Made by a program: the position numbers and the translations under genes. Shown piece by piece: positions 24,584 through 33,047 of a DNA stretch of 64,000 nt. Location of the stretch: positions 66,420-130,419 of the forward strand of contig JBJXGV010000027.1 of assembly GCA_046160485.1 (NCBI GenBank), read 5' to 3'. The notes under the pieces are model-generated. The model saw only the letters and a list, made by a program, of their open reading frames with translations, did no database searches and was not told the DNA's origin. The stretch's first letter is position 1, and every line of letters starts with the position of its first letter. The DNA comes from JBJXGV01 sp046160485. Its GTDB lineage: Bacteria > Orphanbacterota > Orphanbacteria > JBJXGV01.

Positions 24584-27214
24584 CTAGCGCACCGACTCCG
24601 CTCCTCGCACCGAAATCGCGTCGAGCGAATCGAGGAGCGCTCGAGCGCGCGCGATTTCTGGAAGCGTCTCGCCGCCCGCGGAGTCGGCCACCGCGGCGTT
24701 GAGGAAGCGTCGCGCCTCTTCGTGCGTGCCGCGTGCGAGCAGGACTTCGCCCAGGTGCGCGGATTCGGCGGCGCGCGCTGCGCGGTCTTCGCGCGGCAAG
24801 AGCGCGATGGCATCGCGCAAGGCGCGCTCCGCCCCGTCGAGCTCTCCAAGCCGGAAGAGCGCCCAACCGCGCGTTCCGACGAGATACGGATCGCGCGGGA
24901 ATCGCGCGAGCCCCGCGTCGGCTGCGCGCACCGCGTCGTCGAACTTCGCGGCGACGACGAACGACCACGCGCGCGCGGTGAAGTACTCGGCGCGACTCGG
25001 GTCGCGCTCGGCCGCCATCGCGTAGGCCGCGCGTGCGAGATCGCCCTCCCCGGCGGCCGCGTAATTCCGCCCGGCGGCGAAGTAGAGCGACGCGGCCGCG
25101 CGTGCGCCTCCGCCGCCGCGCGAAACGTTCGCGGCGCGCTCCGCGAGCCGCTCGCCGGCCTCGTCCGCGCGCCCGCTCGCGGACAACGCGCGGAGTTCGT
25201 CGAAGAAGAGTTCATCGAAATCGCCGCCACCGAGACGGCGTGCTCGAGCAAACGCCGAGGTCGCGCCGGCGCCATCGCCGTCGTGCAGCAGGATGCGCCC
25301 CTCGATCCACGGCAAACGCCAATCGCCGCGCCCAAGACGCTGGCGCGCCGCGTCGCGCACGAGCGGCAGGTAGCGCGAAACGCGGGGACTCGCGTCGGCT
25401 GCGCGCTCGGGGCTCGTCGTCGACAGACCAATCGCGGCGTTGACCGCGCCGTACAACGCGGGGATCGAGGCCGGATCCGCTTCGAGTGCGCGATCCATCT
25501 CCGCGAGAAATTGCGTGCGCTCGTTGCGCCCCGCCGGGACCGCGAGGTTCTCGGGATCGACGAGCGCCGAGACTTCGTGCTCACGAATAAACGCAGCGTT
25601 GTCGGCGATGCGCCGAACGTAGAGCATCGTGAGTTCGTCCCAATAGACGAGGGCCCAACCGGGGTGGGCGCGAAGGACCGATCCGATCCGGTCGCGCTTC
25701 CCAACGGACCCGACGCGCAAAAGCGCCGCGTTGATACGGTAGCGATCGAGTAGCTGCTCCCACCCGTCGCCGCAACCGAGAATCCGAAAGTAGACGTCGC
25801 GCCAGAACGCTTCGCCGTAGACCTCGAGACGCCCGTCGATGAAGAGCGGATACCGCGGCCACCCGTAGAGCGCGACCGCGCCGGCCCAAACATCGTTGTG
25901 GAAGAGATTGCCGCTGAACTCGCCCTCACGCAGAAGACGCAGACACGCTTCGCGCGGATACGTCACGGGCGAAAGTCCGTCGCCGAAGAATGGATCGCGC
26001 GCGACGCGCGAGGCCGCGAGTCCGGCGATGAGCGCAACGACCATCCACGGAACTGCTCGCGCGAGTACGCCGCCGCCCGGCACTCCGCTCGCACCCGCGC
26101 GGCGCGATCCGTCTGCCGTTCCCGAGCGCTGCCTCGAGGCCGGCGACATCGGCGTCCGCTGCGCACCACGCCCGCGTGCCTCGAGCAACTCCCACAAGAA
26201 CGACAACCCGCGCGCCGCCGCGGGCGCGGCGACGAGCGCGAATGGAAAAATCACGCGATGCGTCTGCCACGCCTGATAGGCGAACGGCAGCGTGGTCATC
26301 CAATCGGTTAGATCGCTTCCGCGAATCCCCTTCGCGACAAGACGCGCAAAGAGACCGACGATGAGAATCGCCCCGAGCGCCCAGAAGAAACCGTCCCGTG
26401 CATCCGCGCGTTGATACTCGCCGATGATCGTCAGGAAGAAATCGCTCTTGAGCAGGCCGAACGGAAGAAGCACCGTCTGAAATCCGCGAGGGTTGATAAG
26501 CGCCGCGACCGCGGCCGACGCAACGATCGATATCGCGAAAACGAGCGCGAGGCGCGCGACGGCGCGGCCGCCGAGCGAGGGCCCGATGCGCCCGCGCGCG
26601 AAGTGTTTCGCGGCTTCCGCGGCAAGCGTGGCCGCGAAGAGGATCGCGCCGAAGACGAAACCCGCGTGCGAATTCACCCAGATGATGAACAGGAGCGGCA
26701 CGAAAACCAGACGGTCGCGGCCGCCGCGGCGAAACGATTCGAGGATGGCGATGAGAATCGCGAGGTAGAGCGAGGAGAAGAGGAGCGGGCGCGCGACGAA
26801 GAGACGGTACGACGCGTAAAGGCCGACGAGAAGAACGATCGCGCCTGAAAGGAACCGAATACGCGGATCGGCGCGTAGCGCGGCGGCGAGCACGCCGAAC
26901 GTCGCGCACAAGAGCATGACGCGAAGCCAAACCAGCCCGGAAACGCCCGCGACCCCGTGGACGGCCGCGAAAATGATCTCCGGGATCCACTGGTTCACGA
27001 ACCACGGCGCGCCGCGCACCGTGAATGAAAACGGATCGCTGTCGAGGATGCGGTGCGACGCGATCATCTCGCGCCCCGCAAGGATGTGAACTGCCGTATC
27101 GGTCGAGTCGAACGCGCGGTAGCCGAATAGCCCGACGAGGAACAGGAGCGCTGCCCAGAGAACGAACTCGACGCGCGGAGTGCGCGCCGCGTCGCGCGAA
27201 AACTCCGCGCTCAT
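24584..27214 (-). CDS. Large multi-spanning membrane protein with C-terminal TPR-like region
   Basis: The 876-residue protein has about ten transmembrane helices in its first 420 residues, starting EFVLWAALLFLVGLFGYRAF and followed by the extracytoplasmic DTDTAVHIL-type loop expected in GT-C proteins. A soluble middle part contains LFIDGRLEVYGEAFW. The C-terminal 300 residues are Ala-rich helical pairs typical of tetratricopeptide repeats (YAMAAERDPSRAEYFTARAW, TRGWALFRLGELDGAERALR). It may be a polyprenyl-phosphate-sugar-dependent glycosyltransferase or a scaffold for one. Its start overlaps the DPM-like gene stop by 4 nt (ATGA), so it is the last gene of the glycan operon. The exact activity is not recognisable. 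Confidence 0.8.
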   Translation of the reverse strand: MSAEFSRDAARTPRVEFVLWAALLFLVGLFGYRAFDSTDTAVHILAGREMIASHRILDSDPFSFTVRGAPWFVNQWIPEIIFAAVHGVAGVSGLVWLRVMLLCATFGVLAAALRADPRIRFLSGAIVLLVGLYASYRLFVARPLLFSSLYLAILIAILESFRRGGRDRLVFVPLLFIIWVNSHAGFVFGAILFAATLAAEAAKHFARGRIGPSLGGRAVARLALVFAISIVASAAVAALINPRGFQTVLLPFGLLKSDFFLTIIGEYQRADARDGFFWALGAILIVGLFARLVAKGIRGSDLTDWMTTLPFAYQAWQTHRVIFPFALVAAPAAARGLSFLWELLEARGRGAQRTPMSPASRQRSGTADGSRRAGASGVPGGGVLARAVPWMVVALIAGLAASRVARDPFFGDGLSPVTYPREACLRLLREGEFSGNLFHNDVWAGAVALYGWPRYPLFIDGRLEVYGEAFWRDVYFRILGCGDGWEQLLDRYRINAALLRVGSVGKRDRIGSVLRAHPGWALVYWDELTMLYVRRIADNAAFIREHEVSALVDPENLAVPAGRNERTQFLAEMDRALEADPASIPALYGAVNAAIGLSTTSPERAADASPRVSRYLPLVRDAARQRLGRGDWRLPWIEGRILLHDGDGAGATSAFARARRLGGGDFDELFFDELRALSASGRADEAGERLAERAANVSRGGGGARAAASLYFAAGRNYAAAGEGDLARAAYAMAAERDPSRAEYFTARAWSFVVAAKFDDAVRAADAGLARFPRDPYLVGTRGWALFRLGELDGAERALRDAIALLPREDRAARAAESAHLGEVLLARGTHEEARRFLNAAVADSAGGETLPEIARARALLDSLDAISVRGAESVR

Positions 27215-27945
27215 CCGCGCCTCGCGCGGCTCCCGCCGAAGATCTCGCCGAGCCGCAGACGGAGCACCGCGAAGTAGCCCTGCAAGAGTTGCGCAACTCC
27301 CAGCTTCGAGTGGCCGCGCTCGCGGTTCACGAAAAGGATCGGCGTCTCGGCGATTTTGTAACCGCGCCGCGTGGCCCGAAAGAGAACCTCTTGCACGATC
27401 GCTGGGCCCGGCGACGCGAGAGTCGCGGGATCGATTCCCGCGAGCGCTTCGCGCCGAAACGCACGAAATCCGGAGTTCGAATCCAAGATGGCGATTCCGA
27501 ACATGACGCGAATGTAGAGGTTCGCAAGGCGAGTAATCGCGCGCCGCAGCCAGCCGCGGTTTCGTTCCGCGCCGCCCGCGACGAAACGCGAGCCGAGCGC
27601 GACATCAGCGCCGCGATCGATCGCCGCAAGCAGCGCCGGTACACTTCGCGGGTCGTGCGAGAAGTCCGCGTCCATTTCGACGACACGATCGGCGCCGAGT
27701 TCGAGAGCGCGCAGAAACCCGTCGCGGCCGGCGTGCCCGCGTCCGCGCGCGCCGCCGCGCAAGAGCAGTTCGACGCCACCGCGCGCGCCGGCGATCTCGC
27801 GCACGATATCGGCCGTGCCGTCGGGTGATCCGTCGTCCACGACGAGCACATGGAGTCCGTCGATGCCGAGGCCGTGCAGCGCCGCTATCAGATCGCCGAT
27901 GTTCTCTCGTTCGTTGTACGTCGGGACAACGACGACGACCTTCAT
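27211..27945 (-). CDS. Polyprenol monophosphomannose synthase-like glycosyltransferase (GT2)
   Basis: The 244-residue cytosolic GT-A enzyme resembles dolichol/polyprenol-phosphate mannose synthase. It starts VVVVPTYNERENIGDLI and has VLVVDDGSPDGTAD. The metal-binding motif is VEMDADFSHDPRSVP and the acceptor part is NSGFRAFRREAL. No C-terminal membrane helices are present, as in short DPM1-type enzymes. It would load a sugar onto a lipid carrier for use by the nearby GT-C membrane proteins; this is inference from context. It overlaps both neighbours by 4 nt. Confidence 0.92.
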   Translation of the reverse strand: MKVVVVVPTYNERENIGDLIAALHGLGIDGLHVLVVDDGSPDGTADIVREIAGARGGVELLLRGGARGRGHAGRDGFLRALELGADRVVEMDADFSHDPRSVPALLAAIDRGADVALGSRFVAGGAERNRGWLRRAITRLANLYIRVMFGIAILDSNSGFRAFRREALAGIDPATLASPGPAIVQEVLFRATRRGYKIAETPILFVNRERGHSKLGVAQLLQGYFAVLRLRLGEIFGGSRARRG

Positions 27946-29153
27946 CCGGAGGATCGGGAGAGCGCTGCGTCCCCCGCGACACGGCGGAGCGCCGCCATCA
28001 CGTCAGCCACACTGATCGAATCCATACACGTCACGGTCACGGGGCAGACGCGCAGATAACAGGGCGCGCAATCGACCGCGGGGAGAACCTTCTCGCCGAG
28101 GTCGTAGATGTCGATTTCGCGGGGCGTCGTCGAGCCGAAAAGTGCGATGACGGGGCGGTTGAGCGCGAGCGCCAGATGAAGCCCGAGCGTGTCGCCGGTT
28201 ACGATGGCGTCGAGGCCGCCGAGAAGCGCTGCGAAGACGCGCATCGGCAGAAGGCCCGGAAGAATTGTTCGCGCAGCGGAAGCGCGCGCGATCGCCGCGT
28301 TTTTCTCGCGCTCGTCGTCGCCGCCGAGCAGAACGACGCGCCGCCCGAGTTCACTCTCGATCCGCTCCGCGAGCCGCGCGAAACCGCCCACGGTCCATCC
28401 CTTGTTCGCGAACGCGCGGCCTCCGCCCGTGTTGAGTCCGAGAGCGCGTTCTCCCGGCGCCAGGCCAGCCTCCTGCAACGCGCGCGCCGCCGCGCGCCGC
28501 TCCTCTTCGACCGCCTCGTAGACGTAGCGCTCGCGCCGGTAGCGCAACCCGGCCATCTCAAAAATGATCTCCTGATAGGTCTTCGTATTCTCGAAAAACT
28601 TCATTCGATCGTGGATACCGAGATCGTACGCGTACACCGACTCCGGGGAGAGCGCGCGCAGCGCTCCGTCCGCGCCGAGTCCGAACCCGCGCTTCGCCTT
28701 CGCACGGACGCGCATCGCGAGCGCTGTCGCGCGCGGCTCCTTGTCGAGCGAGAGAACCAGGTCGAACCGCTCGACCGTCAGAGGCAACAAATCCTCCCAC
28801 CGAAACACAAGCAAGCGGTCGATGAGCGGGTTCTCGCGAAGCAACTCGTGCGAGGCAGGGTCGACGACCCACGTGACGTGCACGCCCGCTCCGTCGTGCT
28901 TGAGCGCGCGCAACAGCGGCGTGGTGCGCAAGACGTCGCCGCGCGCGGCGAGTTTAATGATGAGTACGCGCGACGTCACCGGTTCGTACGAAGCACACCC
29001 TTTGCACGCCTCCGCCACCCCGCACGGTTTCTCACCGCGGAAGTGCCGGCAATCGTAGTGGTAGAACGTCGCGGCCGCGCGCGTGCGCCTGGCACGCGGC
29101 TTCGCCTTCGACACAGCCTTCAGCGAACGCGGGGCGTTGCGCGAAGGCTTCAT
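27942..29153 (-). CDS. Glycosyltransferase family 9 (heptosyltransferase-like) with a Cys-rich N-terminus
   Basis: The 403-residue protein has the GT9 pattern: RVLIIKLAARGDVLRTTPLLRAL at the first strand, GLNTGGGRAFANKGW, VVLLGGDDERE, IVTGDTLGLHLALALNRPVIALFG, and a terminal CAPCYLRVCP...CM cysteine set common in the family. GT9 enzymes add heptose or other sugars to LPS core. Ahead of this lies about 65 residues with a Lys/Arg-rich stretch and YHYDCRHFRGEKPCGVAEACKGC split as C-x8-C-x5-C-x2-C, which could bind metal and is unusual for GT9. Overlaps of 4 nt on both sides tie it into the operon. Confidence 0.88.
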   Translation of the reverse strand: MKPSRNAPRSLKAVSKAKPRARRTRAAATFYHYDCRHFRGEKPCGVAEACKGCASYEPVTSRVLIIKLAARGDVLRTTPLLRALKHDGAGVHVTWVVDPASHELLRENPLIDRLLVFRWEDLLPLTVERFDLVLSLDKEPRATALAMRVRAKAKRGFGLGADGALRALSPESVYAYDLGIHDRMKFFENTKTYQEIIFEMAGLRYRRERYVYEAVEEERRAAARALQEAGLAPGERALGLNTGGGRAFANKGWTVGGFARLAERIESELGRRVVLLGGDDEREKNAAIARASAARTILPGLLPMRVFAALLGGLDAIVTGDTLGLHLALALNRPVIALFGSTTPREIDIYDLGEKVLPAVDCAPCYLRVCPVTVTCMDSISVADVMAALRRVAGDAALSRSSG

Positions 29154-30724
29154 GGGTTTTGAACGGCGGGCTGCTGCGCGGTACGCCTCGACTCGTACCG
29201 CCGCCGGAAGAACGGCAGGTACATCAGCCGGTCCTTCGCGATCCGCACCTCAGCGACCTCTCCGCGATAACCCTTGTCGAACTCAGGGCTGTTGAGAAGT
29301 TCCGCGAGTCCGGGATTCCATTCGGTCTTGAACTGATTCACCGTGAAAGCGGAGTCGGGCGATGGAACGAGGAACGGATAGTGAATGATGAACTCCGGCT
29401 TACGTTCGAGGACGTACTTCATGTCGTGCCGCTCGTGACCCGCGATGCCGGATCCAGCGCTGGCCGACGGCGTGTGCGCGATATGCCGGTCGGTGATCCC
29501 GAGCATGTCGATCGCGGTGATCTTGCCGTAGAACGGAATCGCTCCCGCGACGCCCACGGCGACGGCGTCCTTCGGCAGCGAGTGGCGCGAGAGCCACTTC
29601 CCGATCTCGACCCAGTGGTAGAGCACGCGATGACGATCATCGACCGCGAACGCGTGATAGGGGCCGGCGAATGAATTGCGCGCTGGGAAAATCGCGGCGA
29701 GCGCAAGAAGTACAAGCAGCGCCGCGTTGTGCGCGTTGGCGGGCGCGCGCGCGGCGATGAGGCTTGCGCCCTCCGCCGCAAGCAGCGCGAGCGGCACGAA
29801 GACGAAGAGCGCGAAGCGGAACATCGTGAGTCCGTCGCCGCCGACGGCGCACACATAGATCGAGAAGATCGTTCCGGACGCGGCGAGCGGGAGAAGTCGA
29901 GGGGAGCCCCGGCGCGCGAGCGCAATCGTTCCGGCGATCGCCAGGATTAAGAGCGGCGCCGCTCCATAGCGCAGTAACCAATCGCCCAAGTATTGGACGC
30001 CGCGTTCCCAGGCAAGAACTCCGCCGACCTTCGCGTGGTACGTATTCGGAAGCAGATCGCCGTAGTAGGCGAGTTTGAAGATGAGATGCGGCACGACCAA
30101 GAGCGCGAACGTCGCGGCGGCGCGAAGCGAAGCGCGACCTGCGCGGCGCGCGAGCGCGATCGCGGCGACGATCCCGAAGACGATGTAGCCCTCCGGACGC
30201 GTGAGCGCCGCGAGTCCGGCGCAGACGCCCGCCCACGCGGGAATCTCGCGCGCTCCGGCGAGCGCAGGCCTCATCGCCATGTACGACAGCAGCAGGAAGA
30301 GCGGCGTCTCGAGGCCGGCCGTCGTCCAGAGCGCGAACGCCGGATCGAGAGCGAAGAGCAGAGCCGCGCCCATGCCGATCGCGCGCCCCTTTTCTTTGCC
30401 GACGTCGAGCGCGACGAGGAGGATCAGCACGCTCGCCGCCGCCAAGCCGAACGCCTTCGATGCGACGACGGGCGAAACCTTCATCGCCATCGGCCCCGAA
30501 ACCAGAAGCACCCACAGGAAGTTCGTGTAGCCCTCGACGCGCTCGCCGGCGTTGTAGACGAGGCCGTGCCCCTGGAGGAGGTTTTCGGCGTAGCGAAACG
30601 AGATGTACGCGTCGTCGACCGTGTAGTTCCAGAGGAGGGAATGTGCCAGGAGAATCGGCGCGAGCAGCCAAAGCTCACGCCGCGTCGCAAGCGCGCGGAA
30701 GAATCCTCGGACGCCGGAACCCAC
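29150..30724 (-). CDS. GT-C membrane glycosyltransferase (AftB-like)
   Basis: The 524-residue protein has about ten transmembrane helices. The first loop carries the GT-C acidic motif in TVDDAYISFRYAENLLQGHG, followed by VYNAGERVEGYTNFLWV, a signature also seen in arabinofuranosyltransferases of the AftB type. A soluble C-terminal part contains ITAIDMLGITDRHIAHTPS. It should use a polyprenyl-phosphate sugar on the outer face of the inner membrane. The protein at 56232-57842 is a clear paralogue with the same two motifs. It lies 11 nt after the VOC gene and overlaps the GT9 gene by 4 nt. Confidence 0.85.
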   Translation of the reverse strand: MGSGVRGFFRALATRRELWLLAPILLAHSLLWNYTVDDAYISFRYAENLLQGHGLVYNAGERVEGYTNFLWVLLVSGPMAMKVSPVVASKAFGLAAASVLILLVALDVGKEKGRAIGMGAALLFALDPAFALWTTAGLETPLFLLLSYMAMRPALAGAREIPAWAGVCAGLAALTRPEGYIVFGIVAAIALARRAGRASLRAAATFALLVVPHLIFKLAYYGDLLPNTYHAKVGGVLAWERGVQYLGDWLLRYGAAPLLILAIAGTIALARRGSPRLLPLAASGTIFSIYVCAVGGDGLTMFRFALFVFVPLALLAAEGASLIAARAPANAHNAALLVLLALAAIFPARNSFAGPYHAFAVDDRHRVLYHWVEIGKWLSRHSLPKDAVAVGVAGAIPFYGKITAIDMLGITDRHIAHTPSASAGSGIAGHERHDMKYVLERKPEFIIHYPFLVPSPDSAFTVNQFKTEWNPGLAELLNSPEFDKGYRGEVAEVRIAKDRLMYLPFFRRRYESRRTAQQPAVQNP

Positions 30725-30735
30725 GTCTTGCGCTG

Positions 30736-31332
30736 CTATCGCTTCGCCCTGCGCGACGCGCCGCCGCGCGTCGAAGTCGCGCGCTTTTTCTTCGCGGGAG
30801 TCGACTTCGCCGCCGGCTTCTTCGCGGCACGCTTCTTCGCACGGCCGGGCTTCGACGCGCGCTTCTTCGCCGGCGAGTTCGCCTTCGATGACTTCGCGGC
30901 CTTCCGTTTCGCGCCCGCGGTCGCGCCCGATGTCGCGCCGCGAGCCTTCTCGACTCGCGCGGCTCCCATCGGCTCGGTCACCGACTGGTGAAGCACGATC
31001 GGATTCCCCTCGCTGTCCGTGAAGTAGGCCTCTTTGCCGTGAAACGTCTCTCGCACCTGACCGAGGAACGAAACGCCGCGATTGCGGAGGCGCTCGACAA
31101 ACTTCTCGATGCCGGCGACTTCGAAGAGGATCGAGATCGTGCCGCCGCCGACGACCAAGCCGTCCTCCGCCGCCTCAATGCCGATCGAGAGGCCCGGCGC
31201 ATGGAACTCCGCCCAGTAGTTTTCGTGGCGAAACGTCATGGGAAGGCCGAGAACATCTCGATAAAACGAAACGGCGCGCTCAAAATCACGCGCTCGAATA
31301 GCGACGAGCGATCCGCGTGCGTCCGACAACAT
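30736..31332 (-). CDS. VOC (glyoxalase-like) domain protein with a histone H1-like tail
   Basis: The 198-residue protein combines two unlike parts. Residues 1-125 form a VOC superfamily domain (RDFERAVSFYRDVLGLPMTF, FEVAGIEKFVERLRNRGVSF, KEAYFTDSEGNPIVLHQS) of the glyoxalase/bleomycin-resistance type. Residues 130-198 are low-complexity Lys/Ala/Ser/Arg with AKKPAAK-like repeats, as in histone H1-like nucleoid proteins. The tail could bind DNA or RNA or simply add charge. AAGGAGGAG lies 7 nt ahead of the ATG. It is the first gene of the glycan operon, though a functional link is not obvious. Confidence 0.85.
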   Translation of the reverse strand: MLSDARGSLVAIRARDFERAVSFYRDVLGLPMTFRHENYWAEFHAPGLSIGIEAAEDGLVVGGGTISILFEVAGIEKFVERLRNRGVSFLGQVRETFHGKEAYFTDSEGNPIVLHQSVTEPMGAARVEKARGATSGATAGAKRKAAKSSKANSPAKKRASKPGRAKKRAAKKPAAKSTPAKKKRATSTRGGASRRAKR

Positions 31333-31371
31333 GAGAGCGGCTCCTCCTTACGAGCTTCGAGACTGCGCGGC

Positions 31372-31400
31372 AGTGTATTCCACGCGCCAACCTCGGTCAA
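31372..31400 (-). promoter_or_regulatory. Promoter of the VOC/glycan operon
   Basis: Minus strand: TTGACC (31395-31400), 17 nt, TACACT (31372-31377), about 40 nt upstream of the ATG at 31332. Good match to the housekeeping consensus. Confidence 0.5.
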
Positions 31401-31467
31401 CGAGTCTCCGCGTCACATCACCGCATCGTGCGCTCAGCGTTTCGACGGCGTTACGCTGCCATCGCCG

Positions 31468-31497
31468 TTGCGGAGGCGCTTCGCCAAATGATATAGT
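31468..31497 (+). promoter_or_regulatory. Promoter of the GGDEF gene
   Basis: TTGCGG (31468-31473), 18 nt, TATAGT (31492-31497), leaving a leader of about 55 nt before the ATG at 31560. It is divergent from the VOC promoter. Confidence 0.5.
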
Positions 31498-31559
31498 GTG
31501 CGACGCGTTTCCTCCCACACCGGGGCGCTTCGCGACTCAACCCTTAAAGAGCACGAGAG

Positions 31560-32891
31560 ATGAAAAGGGCACAGATCGGCTACGATGTCCTGCTCGGCGA
31601 GATTCTGTCGCGGGGCGGGCTACCACCGGAGGTCGAGTCGGAAGCGCGGCGTGCGCTGTCGTCGGGATCCGTCATCCAGCAGTGGCAGGCGGCGCTCATG
31701 ACGCTCGACGCGGTCAGCAAGACGGGCGAGTTGCGCCGCATCACTCCGTCCGATCGCGCGCGCGCCATTCAGTTCATCGACCTGCGCCGGGCGCACATCA
31801 TCACGCTGACTCCCCCGTCGATCCCGAGCCAGAACTACGAGATCGAAGTCACGCCGCATATTCCCGACGGGATTCGCACGCGGGAACGCCTCTCGCTTAT
31901 GGACCCGATTCTCACTTCGGTCGCGACATGCCAATCCGAAGCCGAGCTCGGCGCCGCGCTCGACCGCATTAGTGGGTTCATCCACGACGTCATGCAGTGT
32001 TCGGTTGCATCGCTATTGCCGGTGCCTTCGGCGAACGGGGCACCGCATCCCGGACGCCGCGCCGCGCCGTTGTCGCGCATGATCCTCGACGGAACCGAAT
32101 TCCTCTCGTACGTCGAAACACGGGTCCTCGAACTGGGGCGAACGCTCTACCTGCCCGACCTCGCCGAGGAGCCGCTCGTCTTGCCGCAACTCCGGCAGGG
32201 CGAGATGCGAAGCGCCGCCATTTTCCCGCTGCGAACCGGCGGCGAGGTGTACGGACTTCTCGAAGCGTGGCAGCCGAAACCGCGCGCTTTCTCTGAGGAC
32301 GACCTGGGGCTCCTCGCACTTCTTGCAAACATCGCGGCGGGCGTCGTGAAAAATGCGCGGCGCCTCGAGCTGCTCATCTTCGTCGACCCGTTGACCGACG
32401 TGTATACGCGCGGCTACTTCGACGAAGAGTTTCGGCGTGAGGTCGAGCGCTCGAACCGCAACCGCGCATCGTTCGCGCTGCTCATGGTCGACGTCGACTA
32501 CTTCAAGAAGGTGAACGACGAGCACGGTCACGCCGCAGGCGACCGCGCGCTCCGCACGATCGCGCAGCTTCTGAAGAGCAATCTCCGCCAGGTCGATATC
32601 GTGACCCGTTACGGCGGCGAAGAGTTCGCTGTCTTGCTCCCCGGAACCTCGGAGCAGGAGGCGAGCCTCGCGGCCGAGCGGCTCCGGCGTGTCATCGAAC
32701 AGACGCCGATCGCTCTCGACACCGGCAGCGAACTCCGCCTCACCATTTCGGTGGGCGGAGCGCTCTACCCCAACCATGCGAAGTCGCGTGACGAGCTGCT
32801 GGACCGTGCGGACCGCATCGCCCTCCTGCGCGCGAAGCGCGAGGGACGCAACCGGGTCGTGCTCTGGTCAGCGGGTCTGGAGCGCGCATGA
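31560..32891 (+). CDS. Diguanylate cyclase with GAF-like sensor
   Basis: The 443-residue cytosolic protein has an N-terminal helical region (about 1-105) and a GAF-like domain (about 110-270, including AAIFPLRTGGEVYGLLEAW). The C-terminal GGDEF domain (about 280-435) shows DPLTDVYTRGYFDEEF, VDVDYFKKVNDEHGHAAGD and RYGGEEFAVLLPG. The active-site loop is GGEEF, which is functional in this family. RQVD five residues before it is a complete RxxD inhibitory site, so c-di-GMP feedback is expected. It makes c-di-GMP from two GTP. No effector or phosphodiesterase is nearby. The ribosome-binding site is weak. Confidence 0.9.
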   Translation: MKRAQIGYDVLLGEILSRGGLPPEVESEARRALSSGSVIQQWQAALMTLDAVSKTGELRRITPSDRARAIQFIDLRRAHIITLTPPSIPSQNYEIEVTPHIPDGIRTRERLSLMDPILTSVATCQSEAELGAALDRISGFIHDVMQCSVASLLPVPSANGAPHPGRRAAPLSRMILDGTEFLSYVETRVLELGRTLYLPDLAEEPLVLPQLRQGEMRSAAIFPLRTGGEVYGLLEAWQPKPRAFSEDDLGLLALLANIAAGVVKNARRLELLIFVDPLTDVYTRGYFDEEFRREVERSNRNRASFALLMVDVDYFKKVNDEHGHAAGDRALRTIAQLLKSNLRQVDIVTRYGGEEFAVLLPGTSEQEASLAAERLRRVIEQTPIALDTGSELRLTISVGGALYPNHAKSRDELLDRADRIALLRAKREGRNRVVLWSAGLERA

Positions 32892-32960
32892 CTTGGCGGG
32901 CGCCGCCCTCGCACGACCGGATCGCCGGTACAGCTGCTGCTAAAAATCTCGCCGAAAGTA

Positions 32961-32990
32961 TTGACAGATTTTTAGCGCGCGCTGTAGTGT
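32961..32990 (+). promoter_or_regulatory. Promoter of the secreted protease gene
   Basis: TTGACA (32961-32966, perfect), 18 nt, TAGTGT (32985-32990). Transcription near 32997 would leave a leader of about 50 nt. The surrounding DNA is locally AT-rich. Confidence 0.55.
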
Positions 32991-33047
32991 AGTCGCGTGG
33001 TGAAGGCTCGCCTGGGCCCAGCGTCCTTCCCTCGAGGTCTAAAAACC

